Shown here one piece after another: positions 36,252 to 43,486 of a DNA stretch of 44,911 bases. Source of the DNA: Streptomyces sp. 130 (GTDB lineage: Bacteria > Actinomycetota > Actinomycetes > Streptomycetales > Streptomycetaceae); the NCBI RefSeq assembly GCF_007096885.1, contig NZ_VJNO01000046.1:1-44911 (forward strand). The letters run 5' to 3'. The notes under the pieces are model-generated. The model saw only the letters and a program-made list of their open reading frames with translations. It did not search any database and was not told the DNA's origin. Each line of letters begins with the position of its first letter. Within the stretch, counting starts at the first letter, position 1. The position numbers were made by a program, and so were the translations under genes.

Positions 36252-36836
36252 TCAGCCGGTGAAGATCTCGGTCACCGTCCAGATCGCCAGGCCCAGCATG
36301 CACAGCCCGCCGATGCGCTGCACGGTCTTCAGCGGTACGCGCTTCGCGATGAACCGGCCCGCGAGCAGCGCCAGCGCGGAGACGGACATCAGGGCGGCGG
36401 CGGAGCCGATCGCGGTCGACCAGGTGCCGTTGCTCGCCGCCAGGTTGGCGGTCGTGATCTGCGTCAGGTCGCCCCACTCGCTGATGAACACCGCCATGAA
36501 CGCCGTCGAGTACACCGGCCAGAAACCGGTCACCGTCTTCGGGCCCGACTCGTCGTCCTCGTCGTCCCCGCCCCCGCGCAGCAGCATGAACGCGCCGAAG
36601 GCGAAGAGGCAGGCCGAGACCAGCTTGACGATCCAGTCGGGCAGCAGACCGAGCAGCCCGCCCGCACCCACGGCGATGGCCACATGCACGATGAACGCGG
36701 ACGAGGTGCCGAACCAGACGTAGAGCGGGCGCATGCGCGTGCCCATGGCGAGCGACGCGAACATGGTCTTGTCCGGGAGTTCGGCGAGGAAGATCAGCCC
36801 GAAAGCGGTGATGATCGCCAGGGGGTCGAGATGCAT
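36252..36836 (-). CDS. GDT1/UPF0016-family Mn2+ (Ca2+) exporter
   Basis: 194 aa membrane protein of the TMEM165/GDT1 (UPF0016) family, which exports Mn2+ in bacteria. Two inverted halves of three helices each carry a metal motif: ELPDKT (E19, D22, a variant of ExGDKT) and EWGDLT (E120, D123). An acidic cytosolic linker (DDEDDE, 91-96) joins the halves. The ATG at 36836 is chosen because translation beginning further upstream would run through riboswitch sequence. Only a poor ribosome site (CACCCGGA) is seen, which suits control at the RNA level. The yybP-ykoY riboswitch lies 124 nt upstream. Confidence 0.93.
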   Translation of the reverse strand: MHLDPLAIITAFGLIFLAELPDKTMFASLAMGTRMRPLYVWFGTSSAFIVHVAIAVGAGGLLGLLPDWIVKLVSACLFAFGAFMLLRGGGDDEDDESGPKTVTGFWPVYSTAFMAVFISEWGDLTQITTANLAASNGTWSTAIGSAAALMSVSALALLAGRFIAKRVPLKTVQRIGGLCMLGLAIWTVTEIFTG

Positions 36837-36927
36837 TCCGGGTGGCTTTCTGTACGAGCCGGGCACCGGATCTCCGCGAAGTGCCGGTCGGCGTTTCGGA
36901 GGACCACTCGGCCCGGCATGACGGCAC

Positions 36928-36946
36928 CGCCCACGGGGCGTGGGCG
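36928..36946 (-). promoter_or_regulatory. Hairpin in the riboswitch expression platform
   Basis: CGCCCACG-GGG-CGTGGGCG is a perfect 8-bp stem with a 3-nt loop, 13 nt downstream of the riboswitch core and about 90 nt before the exporter start. It may be the conditional terminator/antiterminator arm. No U tract follows, so Rho- or translation-based control is also possible. Confidence 0.5.
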
Positions 36947-36959
36947 TGTCATACCTGAC

Positions 36960-37058
36960 CGAAGGTCTCGCCCACCCGTGATGATCCACGAGCCCGGCCA
37001 CCGGGAACCGCGAGGCTCCAGTGTGTCGACGACCGGTTTGCGGGGCTACTCCCCTTCG
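36960..37058 (-). promoter_or_regulatory. yybP-ykoY (Mn2+) riboswitch
   Basis: Read on the minus strand, the RNA starts CGAAGGGGAGTAGC and ends GCGAGACCTTCG, the two conserved hallmarks of the yybP-ykoY class. CGAAGG pairs with CCTTCG to form P1. The internal GTCGTC element and a CCCGG-TGG-CCGGG hairpin are also present. This class binds Mn2+ and switches on exporters of exactly the family encoded downstream. Confidence 0.93.
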
Positions 37059-37067
37059 CAGCCGTCC

Positions 37068-37073
37068 ACACTA
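37068..37073 (-). promoter_or_regulatory. -10 box of the riboswitch transcript
   Basis: TAGTGT on the minus strand places the start of transcription near 37061, directly in front of the riboswitch P1 stem, and lies 2 bp past the methyltransferase stop codon. No good -35 is seen. Confidence 0.5.
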
Positions 37074-37075
37074 CC

Positions 37076-37717
37076 TCACGCGCCCGGCCGCCGTGCGAGC
37101 AGGAAGGCCTGCGGGGTGCGCTCCTCCGGGTCCGCCGCCCGCACCAGCCGGGCCCGCACCTCCAACCCGGCACCTTCGAGCAGCCCGGCCACCCGGTCCG
37201 GGTCGAAGCGGTACACGTCCAGGTCCACGGGGTGCCCGTACGCGTGCTCAAGGCGCACGCCCTCGCCGCCGCCCGCCTTGAAGGCGATGAGCAGGTGGCC
37301 GCCCGGGGCCAGGACCCGGCGGAACTCGGCGACGTACGGCCCGAGCTCCAGCGGCGGCGTATGGACGAGCGAGTACCAGGCGACCGCCCCGCCCAGCGAG
37401 CCGTCGGGCAGGTCGAGCGCGGTCATCGTCCCCACCTCGAAGCGCAGGTCAGGGTGGCGCCGCCGGGCCTCGGCGACCATGCCGGGCGAGAGGTCGACGC
37501 CCCAGGCGTCGAGGCCCAGGCCGTGCAGATACGCGGTGACCCGCCCCGGCCCGCAGCCGAGATCGGCGACCGGCCCGCCGCCGCCCGCCTCCACATACCC
37601 GGCGAACGCCCCGAGCACGGCCCGGTCCAGGGGTTTCGCGGCCAGCTCGTCCGCGAGGAGCGCGGCGTAGTCGGCGGCGACGGCGTCGTACGAGGCCCGG
37701 GTGGCGCGGAGAGTCAT
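37076..37717 (-). CDS. Class I SAM-dependent methyltransferase
   Basis: 213 aa small-molecule methyltransferase. Motif I ADLGCGPGRV (51-60), the acidic strand end WGVDLSPGM, post-I region GTMTALDLPDGSLGGAVAWYSL and the motif III-like LAPGGHLLIAF are in order. The substrate is unknown. The ATG at 37717 has TACGGT 7 nt upstream and no ribosome site, so it is probably leaderless. It is divergent from the VapB-like gene with only 40 bp between the start codons, so the two promoters overlap back to back. Confidence 0.9.
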   Translation of the reverse strand: MTLRATRASYDAVAADYAALLADELAAKPLDRAVLGAFAGYVEAGGGGPVADLGCGPGRVTAYLHGLGLDAWGVDLSPGMVAEARRRHPDLRFEVGTMTALDLPDGSLGGAVAWYSLVHTPPLELGPYVAEFRRVLAPGGHLLIAFKAGGGEGVRLEHAYGHPVDLDVYRFDPDRVAGLLEGAGLEVRARLVRAADPEERTPQAFLLARRPGA

Positions 37718-37724
37718 GCCCGGG

Positions 37725-37751
37725 ACCGTATCGGGGCGGCGGTGCTACCGT
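37725..37751. promoter_or_regulatory. Back-to-back -10 boxes of two leaderless genes
   Basis: In the 40-bp gap, TACGGT on the minus strand (37725-37730) is 7 nt from the methyltransferase ATG and TACCGT on the plus strand (37746-37751) is 6 nt from the VapB-like ATG. RNA polymerase cannot use both at once. Confidence 0.55.
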
Positions 37752-37757
37752 CGCGCC

Positions 37758-37958
37758 ATGGCGAAGACAGCGATCAGCCTCGACGCGGAACTCGTGGTGG
37801 AAGTGATGGTCCTCGCGGGCGTCGGCAACCCGCAGGACGCGGTCGAACTCGTCGTACGCGACTACATCGCGCGCGGCCACCGCACCGAGGCCCGGGTCGC
37901 CGCGCGCGACGAGACCAGGCGCGAGGACGAGACCCGGCCGTCGGACACCCAGGGCTGA
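37758..37958 (+). CDS. Orphan VapB-like antitoxin (ribbon-helix-helix)
   Basis: 66 aa. MAKTAISLDAELVVEVMVLAG then NPQDAVELVVRDYIAR matches the N-terminal DNA-binding segment of VapB/DUF2191-type antitoxins; a charged tail (TEARVAARDETRRED) follows. The ATG at 37758 is leaderless-type; the frame open further upstream has no support. No VapC PIN toxin follows. The next gene is on the other strand 14 nt away, so this is an orphan regulator or antitoxin. It might control the divergent methyltransferase. Confidence 0.8.
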   Translation: MAKTAISLDAELVVEVMVLAGVGNPQDAVELVVRDYIARGHRTEARVAARDETRREDETRPSDTQG

Positions 37959-37979
37959 CCGGGCGGTCCGCCTCAGCCC
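37952..37979. terminator. Hairpin whose arms carry both stop codons
   Basis: GGGCTGA (37952-37958) pairs with TCAGCCC (37973-37979). The VapB-like TGA lies in one arm and the Nudix TGA (minus strand) in the other, making a compact bidirectional terminator. Confidence 0.6.
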
Positions 37980-38464
37980 ACCGGGCGGCCGTCCTCCAGC
38001 TCCACGGCACCCGTGCCGGACGCCAGAGCCGCGAGCGCCGCGTGCATGCGCCCGGCGCGCGCACCGGTCAGGTACCGGTCGATCTCCGCCGGCTCGACCA
38101 GCTTCCACGACAGCAGCTCCGACTCCTGGAGCCGGATCGCCTTCAGCTGCTCCTCGTCCAGCACCCCGCCGTCGTACACGTACGCCACGATCGGCGGCCG
38201 GTCGCTGCCGCGCGCCCAGTCCACGGCGAGGAGCCGCCCCGGCTCGATGTCCAGCCCGATCTCCTCCAGCGACTCGCGGCGCGCGCCCTGCCTCGGACCC
38301 TCCCCGTCGGCCGACTCGACCGTCCCGCCGGGCAGCGTCCACCCCTCCCGGTAGCTCGGCTCGACCAGCAGCACCCGGCCGCCCGCGTCCCGGAAGACGC
38401 AGGCCGCACCGACGAGGACCTTCGGAAGACCGGCGATGTACGTGGCGTAGTCAGTGGTGGTCAT
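37973..38464 (-). CDS. Nudix hydrolase
   Basis: 163 aa Nudix protein. The catalytic helix is present (ARRESLEEIGL, preceded by an E seven residues before RE), but the loop GGTVESADGE is two residues longer than the usual G-x5-E spacing. The family hydrolyses nucleoside diphosphates linked to another group. The ATG at 38464 is preceded by TAGGCT at 6 nt (38471-38476) and lacks a ribosome site, so it is probably leaderless. A palindrome TGATCGATCA (38486-38495) just upstream could be an operator. The substrate is not predictable. Confidence 0.88.
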   Translation of the reverse strand: MTTTDYATYIAGLPKVLVGAACVFRDAGGRVLLVEPSYREGWTLPGGTVESADGEGPRQGARRESLEEIGLDIEPGRLLAVDWARGSDRPPIVAYVYDGGVLDEEQLKAIRLQESELLSWKLVEPAEIDRYLTGARAGRMHAALAALASGTGAVELEDGRPVG

Positions 38465-38470
38465 ACGGTC

Positions 38471-38495
38471 AGCCTAGGCCCACTTTGATCGATCA
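38471..38495 (-). promoter_or_regulatory. Leaderless Nudix promoter with palindrome
   Basis: TAGGCT (38471-38476, minus strand) is 6 nt from the ATG. The 10-bp palindrome TGATCGATCA (38486-38495) lies in its spacer region, where a repressor would block the promoter. Confidence 0.5.
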
Positions 38496-38524
38496 GACCA
38501 TGGGCAGAGAGGGGGTCCGGCCGA

Positions 38525-38530
38525 TAGGGT
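38525..38530 (+). promoter_or_regulatory. -10 box of the glycerate kinase gene
   Basis: TAGGGT lies 39 nt before the ATG at 38570 and would give a leader of about 30-35 nt. No clear -35 is seen. Confidence 0.4.
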
Positions 38531-38569
38531 CGGGGCGGCGCGACTGCCTGTTCGAATGCAAAGGGAATC

Positions 38570-39724
38570 ATGGTGACGGACGGAGCAGTGATGGAGACCG
38601 CACGCGTGCTCGTCGCGGCGGACAAGTTCAAGGGCTCGCTCACGGCCGTGCAGGTCGCCGAGCGCGTGACGGCCGGGCTGCGGCGCGTCGTCCCGGGCGT
38701 ACGGGTGGAGACCCTGCCGGTCGCCGACGGCGGCGACGGCACGGTGGCGGCGGCGGTGGCCGCCGGCTTCGAGCGACGCGAGACGCGGGTGACCGGGCCC
38801 CTGGGCGACCCCGTCACCGCCGCGTACGCGGTGCGGGGGACCACCGCGGTGGTCGAGATGGCCGAGGCGTCCGGCCTCCAGCACCTGCCCGACGGTGTCT
38901 TCGCGCCCCTCACGGCCACGACGTACGGCTCCGGGGAGCTGCTGCGCGCCGCGGTCGACGCGGGGGCCCGGACCATCGTGTTCGGCGTCGGCGGCAGCGC
39001 GACCACGGACGGCGGGGCGGGCATGCTCGCCGCGCTCGGCGCCCGCTTCCTCGACGCGGACGGCAAGCCGGTCGGGCCGGGCGGCGGCGGCCTCGCGGAC
39101 CTCGCCGAGGCGGACCTGTCCGGGCTCGACCCCCGGTTCGCCGGCATCGACCTGATCCTCGCCAGCGACGTCGACAACCCGCTGACCGGCCCCAAGGGCG
39201 CGCCGGAGGTCTACGGCCGCCAGAAGGGCGCGACGGAGGCGGACATCGCGACGCTCGACGCGGCGCTCGCCCACTACGCGTCGCTCCTCGGCCCCGAACA
39301 GGCCGGACTGCCCGGCGCCGGAGCGGCCGGCGGCATCGGCTACGGGGCGCTCGTCGCCCTCGGCGCGCGCTTCCGTCCCGGGATCGAGGTCATGCTCGAC
39401 GTCCTCGGCTTCGCGCCCGCGCTGGACCGGGCGACGTTCGTCATCACCGGCGAGGGGTCCCTCGACGCGCAGACCCTGCACGGCAAGGCCCCGGCGGGCG
39501 TCGCAGCGGCGGCGCGCGCGGCGGGGGTCGAGGTCGTCGCGGTGTGCGGCCGCCTCGCGCTGACGCCACAGGCGCTGGAGGGAGCCGGCATCCGGCGGGC
39601 GTACGCGCTGCTGGACCTGGAGCCGGACCCGGCGGTGTGCATGGCGCAGGCGGGACCGCTGCTGGAGCGCGCGGCGGAGTCGATCGCGCGCGACTTCCTG
39701 GCTTCCAGCCCCTCCGGCGTCTGA
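38570..39724 (+). CDS. Glycerate kinase (GarK/GlxK type)
   Basis: 384 aa kinase converting D-glycerate to phosphoglycerate with ATP, at full family length. Hallmarks are VAADKFKGSLTAVQVAE near the N-terminus, LPVADGGDGT, FGVGGSATTDGGAGML in the middle and ITGEGSLDAQTLHGKAP in the second domain. The ATG at 38570 (AGGGA upstream) is used; the ATG at 38591 with GGAG is the alternative and would remove seven residues. It is a single gene ending in a hairpin terminator and would feed glyoxylate- or photorespiration-like carbon into glycolysis. Confidence 0.93.
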   Translation: MVTDGAVMETARVLVAADKFKGSLTAVQVAERVTAGLRRVVPGVRVETLPVADGGDGTVAAAVAAGFERRETRVTGPLGDPVTAAYAVRGTTAVVEMAEASGLQHLPDGVFAPLTATTYGSGELLRAAVDAGARTIVFGVGGSATTDGGAGMLAALGARFLDADGKPVGPGGGGLADLAEADLSGLDPRFAGIDLILASDVDNPLTGPKGAPEVYGRQKGATEADIATLDAALAHYASLLGPEQAGLPGAGAAGGIGYGALVALGARFRPGIEVMLDVLGFAPALDRATFVITGEGSLDAQTLHGKAPAGVAAAARAAGVEVVAVCGRLALTPQALEGAGIRRAYALLDLEPDPAVCMAQAGPLLERAAESIARDFLASSPSGV

Positions 39725-39735
39725 GGAGCGGGGGT

Positions 39736-39754
39736 CCGGGGGCGGAGCCCCCGG
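39736..39754 (+). terminator. Terminator of the glycerate kinase gene
   Basis: CCGGGGGC-GGA-GCCCCCGG, an 8-bp stem followed by TTT, begins 11 nt after the stop. The rest of the 220-bp gap holds no gene that I can see. Confidence 0.8.
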
Positions 39755-39904
39755 TTTCGGGAAGGGGCGGGTAGGGGACAAGGCCCGCCGCAGGCGCAGG
39801 CGCCCCGTCGCCCTGTGCGCCCGCACAACCCCGCCCCGCCCCACCGGGGCACCCGCAACGCTTCCCCCCGCCCCCCATGGACGCCCCCCTCCTCCCCCTG
39901 CTGA

Positions 39905-39920
39905 CCTGTGGCGACACAGG
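39905..39920 (+). promoter_or_regulatory. Inverted repeat upstream of the liv operon
   Basis: CCTGTG-GCGA-CACAGG lies 24 nt before the livF start and just upstream of its GGAGGAGG site. It could be an operator or a leader hairpin. Confidence 0.4.
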
Positions 39921-39944
39921 AACCGCGGAAGGAGGAGGACCCCC

Positions 39945-40745
39945 ATGCCCACGCTCGAGATCCGCGCACTCGCCGCCGCCTACGGCCCCGTACGCTCACT
40001 GCGCGGCATCGACCTCGACGTCCCGGCCGGCACGATCACCGCCGTACTCGGCGGAAACGGGGCCGGCAAGACCACCCTGCTGCGGGCCGTCTCACGGACC
40101 CTCGGCTTCCACGGCGGCACCGCCACCGGCACCGTCCGCTTCGACGGGCGCCCCCTGGACGGGCTCCGGCCCGACCGGGTGGTCGCCGCCGGGATCGTCC
40201 AAGTGCCCGAAGGCCGCCAGGTGTTCGCCCGGATGACGGTGGCGGACAACCTGCGCGCCGGAGCCCTCGGCGCCGACGGAGGCCGCAAGGCGGCGGCCGA
40301 GGCGCTGACCCGCGTGCACGAGCTGTTCCCCGTGCTCGCCCGCCGCGCCCACCAGAGCGCCGGGCTGCTGTCCGGCGGCGAGCAGCAGATGCTGGCCATG
40401 GGCCGCGCCCTGATGGCAAGGCCCCGGCTGCTCCTGCTGGACGAACCCTCACTCGGCCTCGCGCCCCTGATGGCGCAGCGCATCGCCGACACGGTCCGCG
40501 AGATCAACGCCTCCGGCACCTCCGTCCTGCTCGTGGAGCAGAACGCGTCGATCGCCCTGCGCCTCGCCACCACGGCCTACGTCCTGGAGGTCGGCGAGGT
40601 CACCCTGCACGGGCCCGCCGAGGAACTGGCCGCCTCCGACGAGGTCCGCCGCCGCTACCTGGGCGTCGTGGACGAGGCGGCCGCCGCCGACGCGGACCGG
40701 GCGGCGGGCACCGCCGTACCCACCCTGAGCAGGTGGTCCGCGTGA
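39945..40745 (+). CDS. livF: Branched-chain amino acid-type ABC importer, ATPase LivF
   Basis: 266 aa ABC ATPase of the LivF group. Walker A GGNGAGKTT (36-44), Q-loop VQVPEGRQVF typical of LivF, signature LSGGEQQM, Walker B LLLLDEPSLGL, H-loop replaced by Gln in LLVEQNAS, a LivF trait. The C-terminal ~30 residues (EAAAADADRAAG) are an extra acidic tail. The ATG at 39945 has GGAGGAGG. It is the first gene of five, each overlapping the next; its stop overlaps the livG GTG by 4 nt. The substrate could be a branched-chain amino acid, urea, an amide or another small polar compound. Confidence 0.94.
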   Translation: MPTLEIRALAAAYGPVRSLRGIDLDVPAGTITAVLGGNGAGKTTLLRAVSRTLGFHGGTATGTVRFDGRPLDGLRPDRVVAAGIVQVPEGRQVFARMTVADNLRAGALGADGGRKAAAEALTRVHELFPVLARRAHQSAGLLSGGEQQMLAMGRALMARPRLLLLDEPSLGLAPLMAQRIADTVREINASGTSVLLVEQNASIALRLATTAYVLEVGEVTLHGPAEELAASDEVRRRYLGVVDEAAAADADRAAGTAVPTLSRWSA

Positions 40746-41515
40746 CCGCCCCGGCCCCGCTCACCGTCCGGGACGTCACCGTCCGCTTCGCCGGACTCAC
40801 CGCCCTCGACGGCGTCTCGTTCACCGTAGAGCCGGGCAGCGTCCACGCCGTCATCGGGCCCAACGGCGCCGGCAAGTCGACCACCTTCAACGTGCTGTCC
40901 GGGGTCTACCGGGCGGCCTCCGGCAGCGTCCGGCTCGGGGAGACCGAGCTGACCGGGCTCGCCCCGCACCGGATCGCCGCGCTCGGCGTCGCCAGGACCT
41001 TCCAGAACCTCGCGCTGCCCCCGTACGCCACCGTCGCCGACACCCTCATGCTCGGCCGGCACCGGCTCACCCGGGCCGGATTCCTGGCCGCCGGGCTGCG
41101 GCTGCCGGCCGCCGCCCGGGAAGCCCGCGCACACCGCGAACGGGTCCGCGAGATCGCCGGGTTCATCGGCCTGGAGGCGGAGCTGGACCGGCCGGCGAGC
41201 TCGCTGCCGTACGGGCAGCAGAAGCTGGTCGAGCTGGGCCGCGCGCTGTGCATGGAGCCGCAGGTGCTCCTCCTCGACGAACCCGTCGCCGGCATGACCG
41301 CCGACGAGCGCCGGCGTACGGCCGCGGTCGTGGCGGGCGTCCGCGACGGCCTCGGCATCTCGATCGTGCTGGTCGAGCACGACATGGGGGTGGTGATGCG
41401 GCTCGCGGACGCCGTGACCGTACTCGACTTCGGACGCGGGATCGCCGGCGGCACCCCCGCCGAGGTCCAGAACGATCCCGCCGTCGTCCAGGCATATCTG
41501 GGAGCACCGCAATGA
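40742..41515 (+). CDS. livG: ABC importer ATPase LivG
   Basis: 257 aa, LivG group. Walker A GPNGAGKST (39-47), the LivG-specific ARTFQNLALPPYATV Q-loop region, degenerate signature LPYGQQKLVELGRAL, Walker B LLLDEPVAGM and H-loop IVLVEHDM. The GTG at 40742 overlaps the livF stop. It would pair with LivF as an ATPase heterodimer under the LivH/LivM permeases. It ends in ATGA with livH. Confidence 0.94.
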   Translation: MTAPAPLTVRDVTVRFAGLTALDGVSFTVEPGSVHAVIGPNGAGKSTTFNVLSGVYRAASGSVRLGETELTGLAPHRIAALGVARTFQNLALPPYATVADTLMLGRHRLTRAGFLAAGLRLPAAAREARAHRERVREIAGFIGLEAELDRPASSLPYGQQKLVELGRALCMEPQVLLLDEPVAGMTADERRRTAAVVAGVRDGLGISIVLVEHDMGVVMRLADAVTVLDFGRGIAGGTPAEVQNDPAVVQAYLGAPQ

Positions 41516-42402
41516 CCACCTTCATCGAACTCCTCCTCGGCGGCCTGTCCATCGGCTCGGTCTACGCCCTGATCGCGCTCGGCTTCGTCGTCATCTTCAA
41601 GGCCACCGAGGTCGTCAACTTCGCCCACGCCTCGCTGCTGCTGGCGGGCGGTTACGTCACCGCCGTACTCCACGACGACATCGGGTTCTGGCCCGCCCTC
41701 GCGACCGGCATCGCGGGCGCGGCCGTCGTCGGCGCCGCCGTCGAATTCCTGGTGATGCGCCGCTACCGGGGCAGCGACCACAGCGTCCTCGCCATCGTCA
41801 CCATCGGCGTCGACATCCTCCTGACCACCGAACTCACCCGGCGCATGGGCACGGAGGTGCTCGCGCTCGGCGACCCCTGGGGCAACCGGGTCCTCACCGT
41901 CGGCGGGGTCACGCTCGCCCAGACCCGCGTCGCCGCGTTCGTCGCCGCCGCCCTCCTCATCACCGTCTTCCTGCTCGCCTTCCGCTTCACCTCCTGGGGC
42001 GTCTCGATGCGCGCCGCCGCCGAGAACCCGCGGACGGCCGCGCTGATGGGGATCAGGCTCGGCCGGGTCTCGCTCGCCGCCTGGGCGGTCGCCGGGGCGC
42101 TCGCCGCGGTCGCCGCGCTGTTCCTCACCGTCTTCCCCACGCCCGGCCTGGAACGGGCGACCTCGCTCGCCGCGCTCAAGGCCTTCCCCGCCGCGATCCT
42201 CGGCGGGCTCGACTCCACGACCGGCGCCCTGGCCGGCGGGCTGATCGTCGGCGTGACCGAAGCGCTCGCCACCGGCTACCAGAGCGATCTGTCGTTCCTC
42301 GGCCGGGGCATCGGCGACCTGGCCCCCTATCTGGTGATGGTGATCGTGCTGCTCGTACGCCCCGCCGGACTCCTCGGCACGAAGGAGCCGGCCCGTGTCT
42401 GA
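41512..42402 (+). CDS. livH: ABC importer permease LivH
   Basis: 296 aa inner-membrane permease of the LivH group with about eight TM helices. The conserved GLSIGSVYALIALGFVVIFK start, VVNFAHASLLLAGGYV, and the cytoplasmic coupling segment SMRAAAENPRTAALMGI followed by LGGLDSTTGALAGG are present. The ATG at 41512 overlaps the livG stop by 4 nt and its own stop overlaps livM by 8 nt. Confidence 0.94.
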   Translation: MTTFIELLLGGLSIGSVYALIALGFVVIFKATEVVNFAHASLLLAGGYVTAVLHDDIGFWPALATGIAGAAVVGAAVEFLVMRRYRGSDHSVLAIVTIGVDILLTTELTRRMGTEVLALGDPWGNRVLTVGGVTLAQTRVAAFVAAALLITVFLLAFRFTSWGVSMRAAAENPRTAALMGIRLGRVSLAAWAVAGALAAVAALFLTVFPTPGLERATSLAALKAFPAAILGGLDSTTGALAGGLIVGVTEALATGYQSDLSFLGRGIGDLAPYLVMVIVLLVRPAGLLGTKEPARV

Positions 42403-43486
42403 GACCGCCACCCCGTTCGCGTACGCGGTGACCGCCCGGCTGCGCCGCCCCCGCACCTGGGCCTGGGCGGCGGGATCGGTGCTGCTGCTCGCCCTCCCCT
42501 TCTACCTGGACCGCTTCTGGCTCCAGGCCGGGCTGTTCGCGATGGCCGCCGCGATCGGCGCGATCGGGCTCAACCTGCTGACCGGGGCCACCGGGCAGCT
42601 GTCCATGGGCCACGCCTTCTTCCTCGCCGTGGGCGCGTACGGCTACTGCGTGCTGGCGGGGGACAGCGGTACGGAGAACGGGCACGCCCTGTCCGGGCTC
42701 GGCCTGCCCAGCTGGCTCGCCGCCGTGCTGGCCGTCCTCCTCGCCGGGGCCGCCGGCGGGCTGTTCAGCCCGATCGCGGGACGGCTGCGGGGCGCCTACC
42801 TCGGCATCGCGACCCTGGCGCTGATCTTCATCGGCCAGCACGTGCTGTTCAACGCCTCGTCCCTCACCGGCGGTTACAACGGCCGCTCGGTGCCGCCGCT
42901 CTCGATCTTCGGCCTCACCTTCGACGACAGCGAGGTGCTGGTGGCCGCGGTGCCGTTCCAGTCCTCCGAGAAGCTCTGGTACGCGGCCCTGCTCGCCCTG
43001 CTCCTCAGCGGCCTGTTCGCGCGCGGGGTGCTGCGCGGGCGGCCGGGCCGGGCGCTGAACGCCATCCGCGACCACCGCATCGCGGCCGGTGTGATGGGCG
43101 TCCCGGTGGCCCGCTACCGGGCCGGGGTCTTCGTCCTGTCCTCGATGTACGCGGGGCTGGCCGGGGTGCTCCTGGCCCTGGTCTTCCAGCGGACGGTGCC
43201 CGAGTACTTCGGCATGGTCCTCTCCCTCGAATACCTCGCCATGATCGTGATCGGCGGGCTCGGCACCGTGGCGGGGGCGGTCGTCGGCGCGGCCTTCGTC
43301 TCGCTGCTGCCCCAGCTCCTGACCCACTACAGCGACTCCCTGCCCCTGGTCGCGGCCCCCGGCACGGGCGGCCTGACCCCGGGCGAGGCATCGCGCTACC
43401 TGTACGGCGCCGCGGTCGTCGCGGCGGTCCTGTTCCTGCCCGGCGGCCTGACACGCCCGATGAAGAACCCAGGGGAGAAGAAATGA
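42395..43486 (+). CDS. livM: ABC importer permease LivM
   Basis: 363 aa permease of the LivM group, about ten TM helices. Features are GLNLLTGATGQLSMGHAFFL, the coupling segment ALNAIRDHRIAAGVMGV and IGGLGTVAGAVVGAAFV. The GTG at 42395 lies inside the end of livH. A Thr/Gly-rich loop (LVAAPGTGGLTPGEASRYL, about 325-345) before the last helix is typical of actinobacterial copies. It overlaps livK in ATGA. Confidence 0.93.
   Translation: MSETATPFAYAVTARLRRPRTWAWAAGSVLLLALPFYLDRFWLQAGLFAMAAAIGAIGLNLLTGATGQLSMGHAFFLAVGAYGYCVLAGDSGTENGHALSGLGLPSWLAAVLAVLLAGAAGGLFSPIAGRLRGAYLGIATLALIFIGQHVLFNASSLTGGYNGRSVPPLSIFGLTFDDSEVLVAAVPFQSSEKLWYAALLALLLSGLFARGVLRGRPGRALNAIRDHRIAAGVMGVPVARYRAGVFVLSSMYAGLAGVLLALVFQRTVPEYFGMVLSLEYLAMIVIGGLGTVAGAVVGAAFVSLLPQLLTHYSDSLPLVAAPGTGGLTPGEASRYLYGAAVVAAVLFLPGGLTRPMKNPGEKK

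Noticed and set aside
39725..39944. A small gene between glycerate kinase and livF
   Set aside because: The gap contains a terminator and low-complexity G/C sequence, with no start/ribosome-site combination or codon bias.
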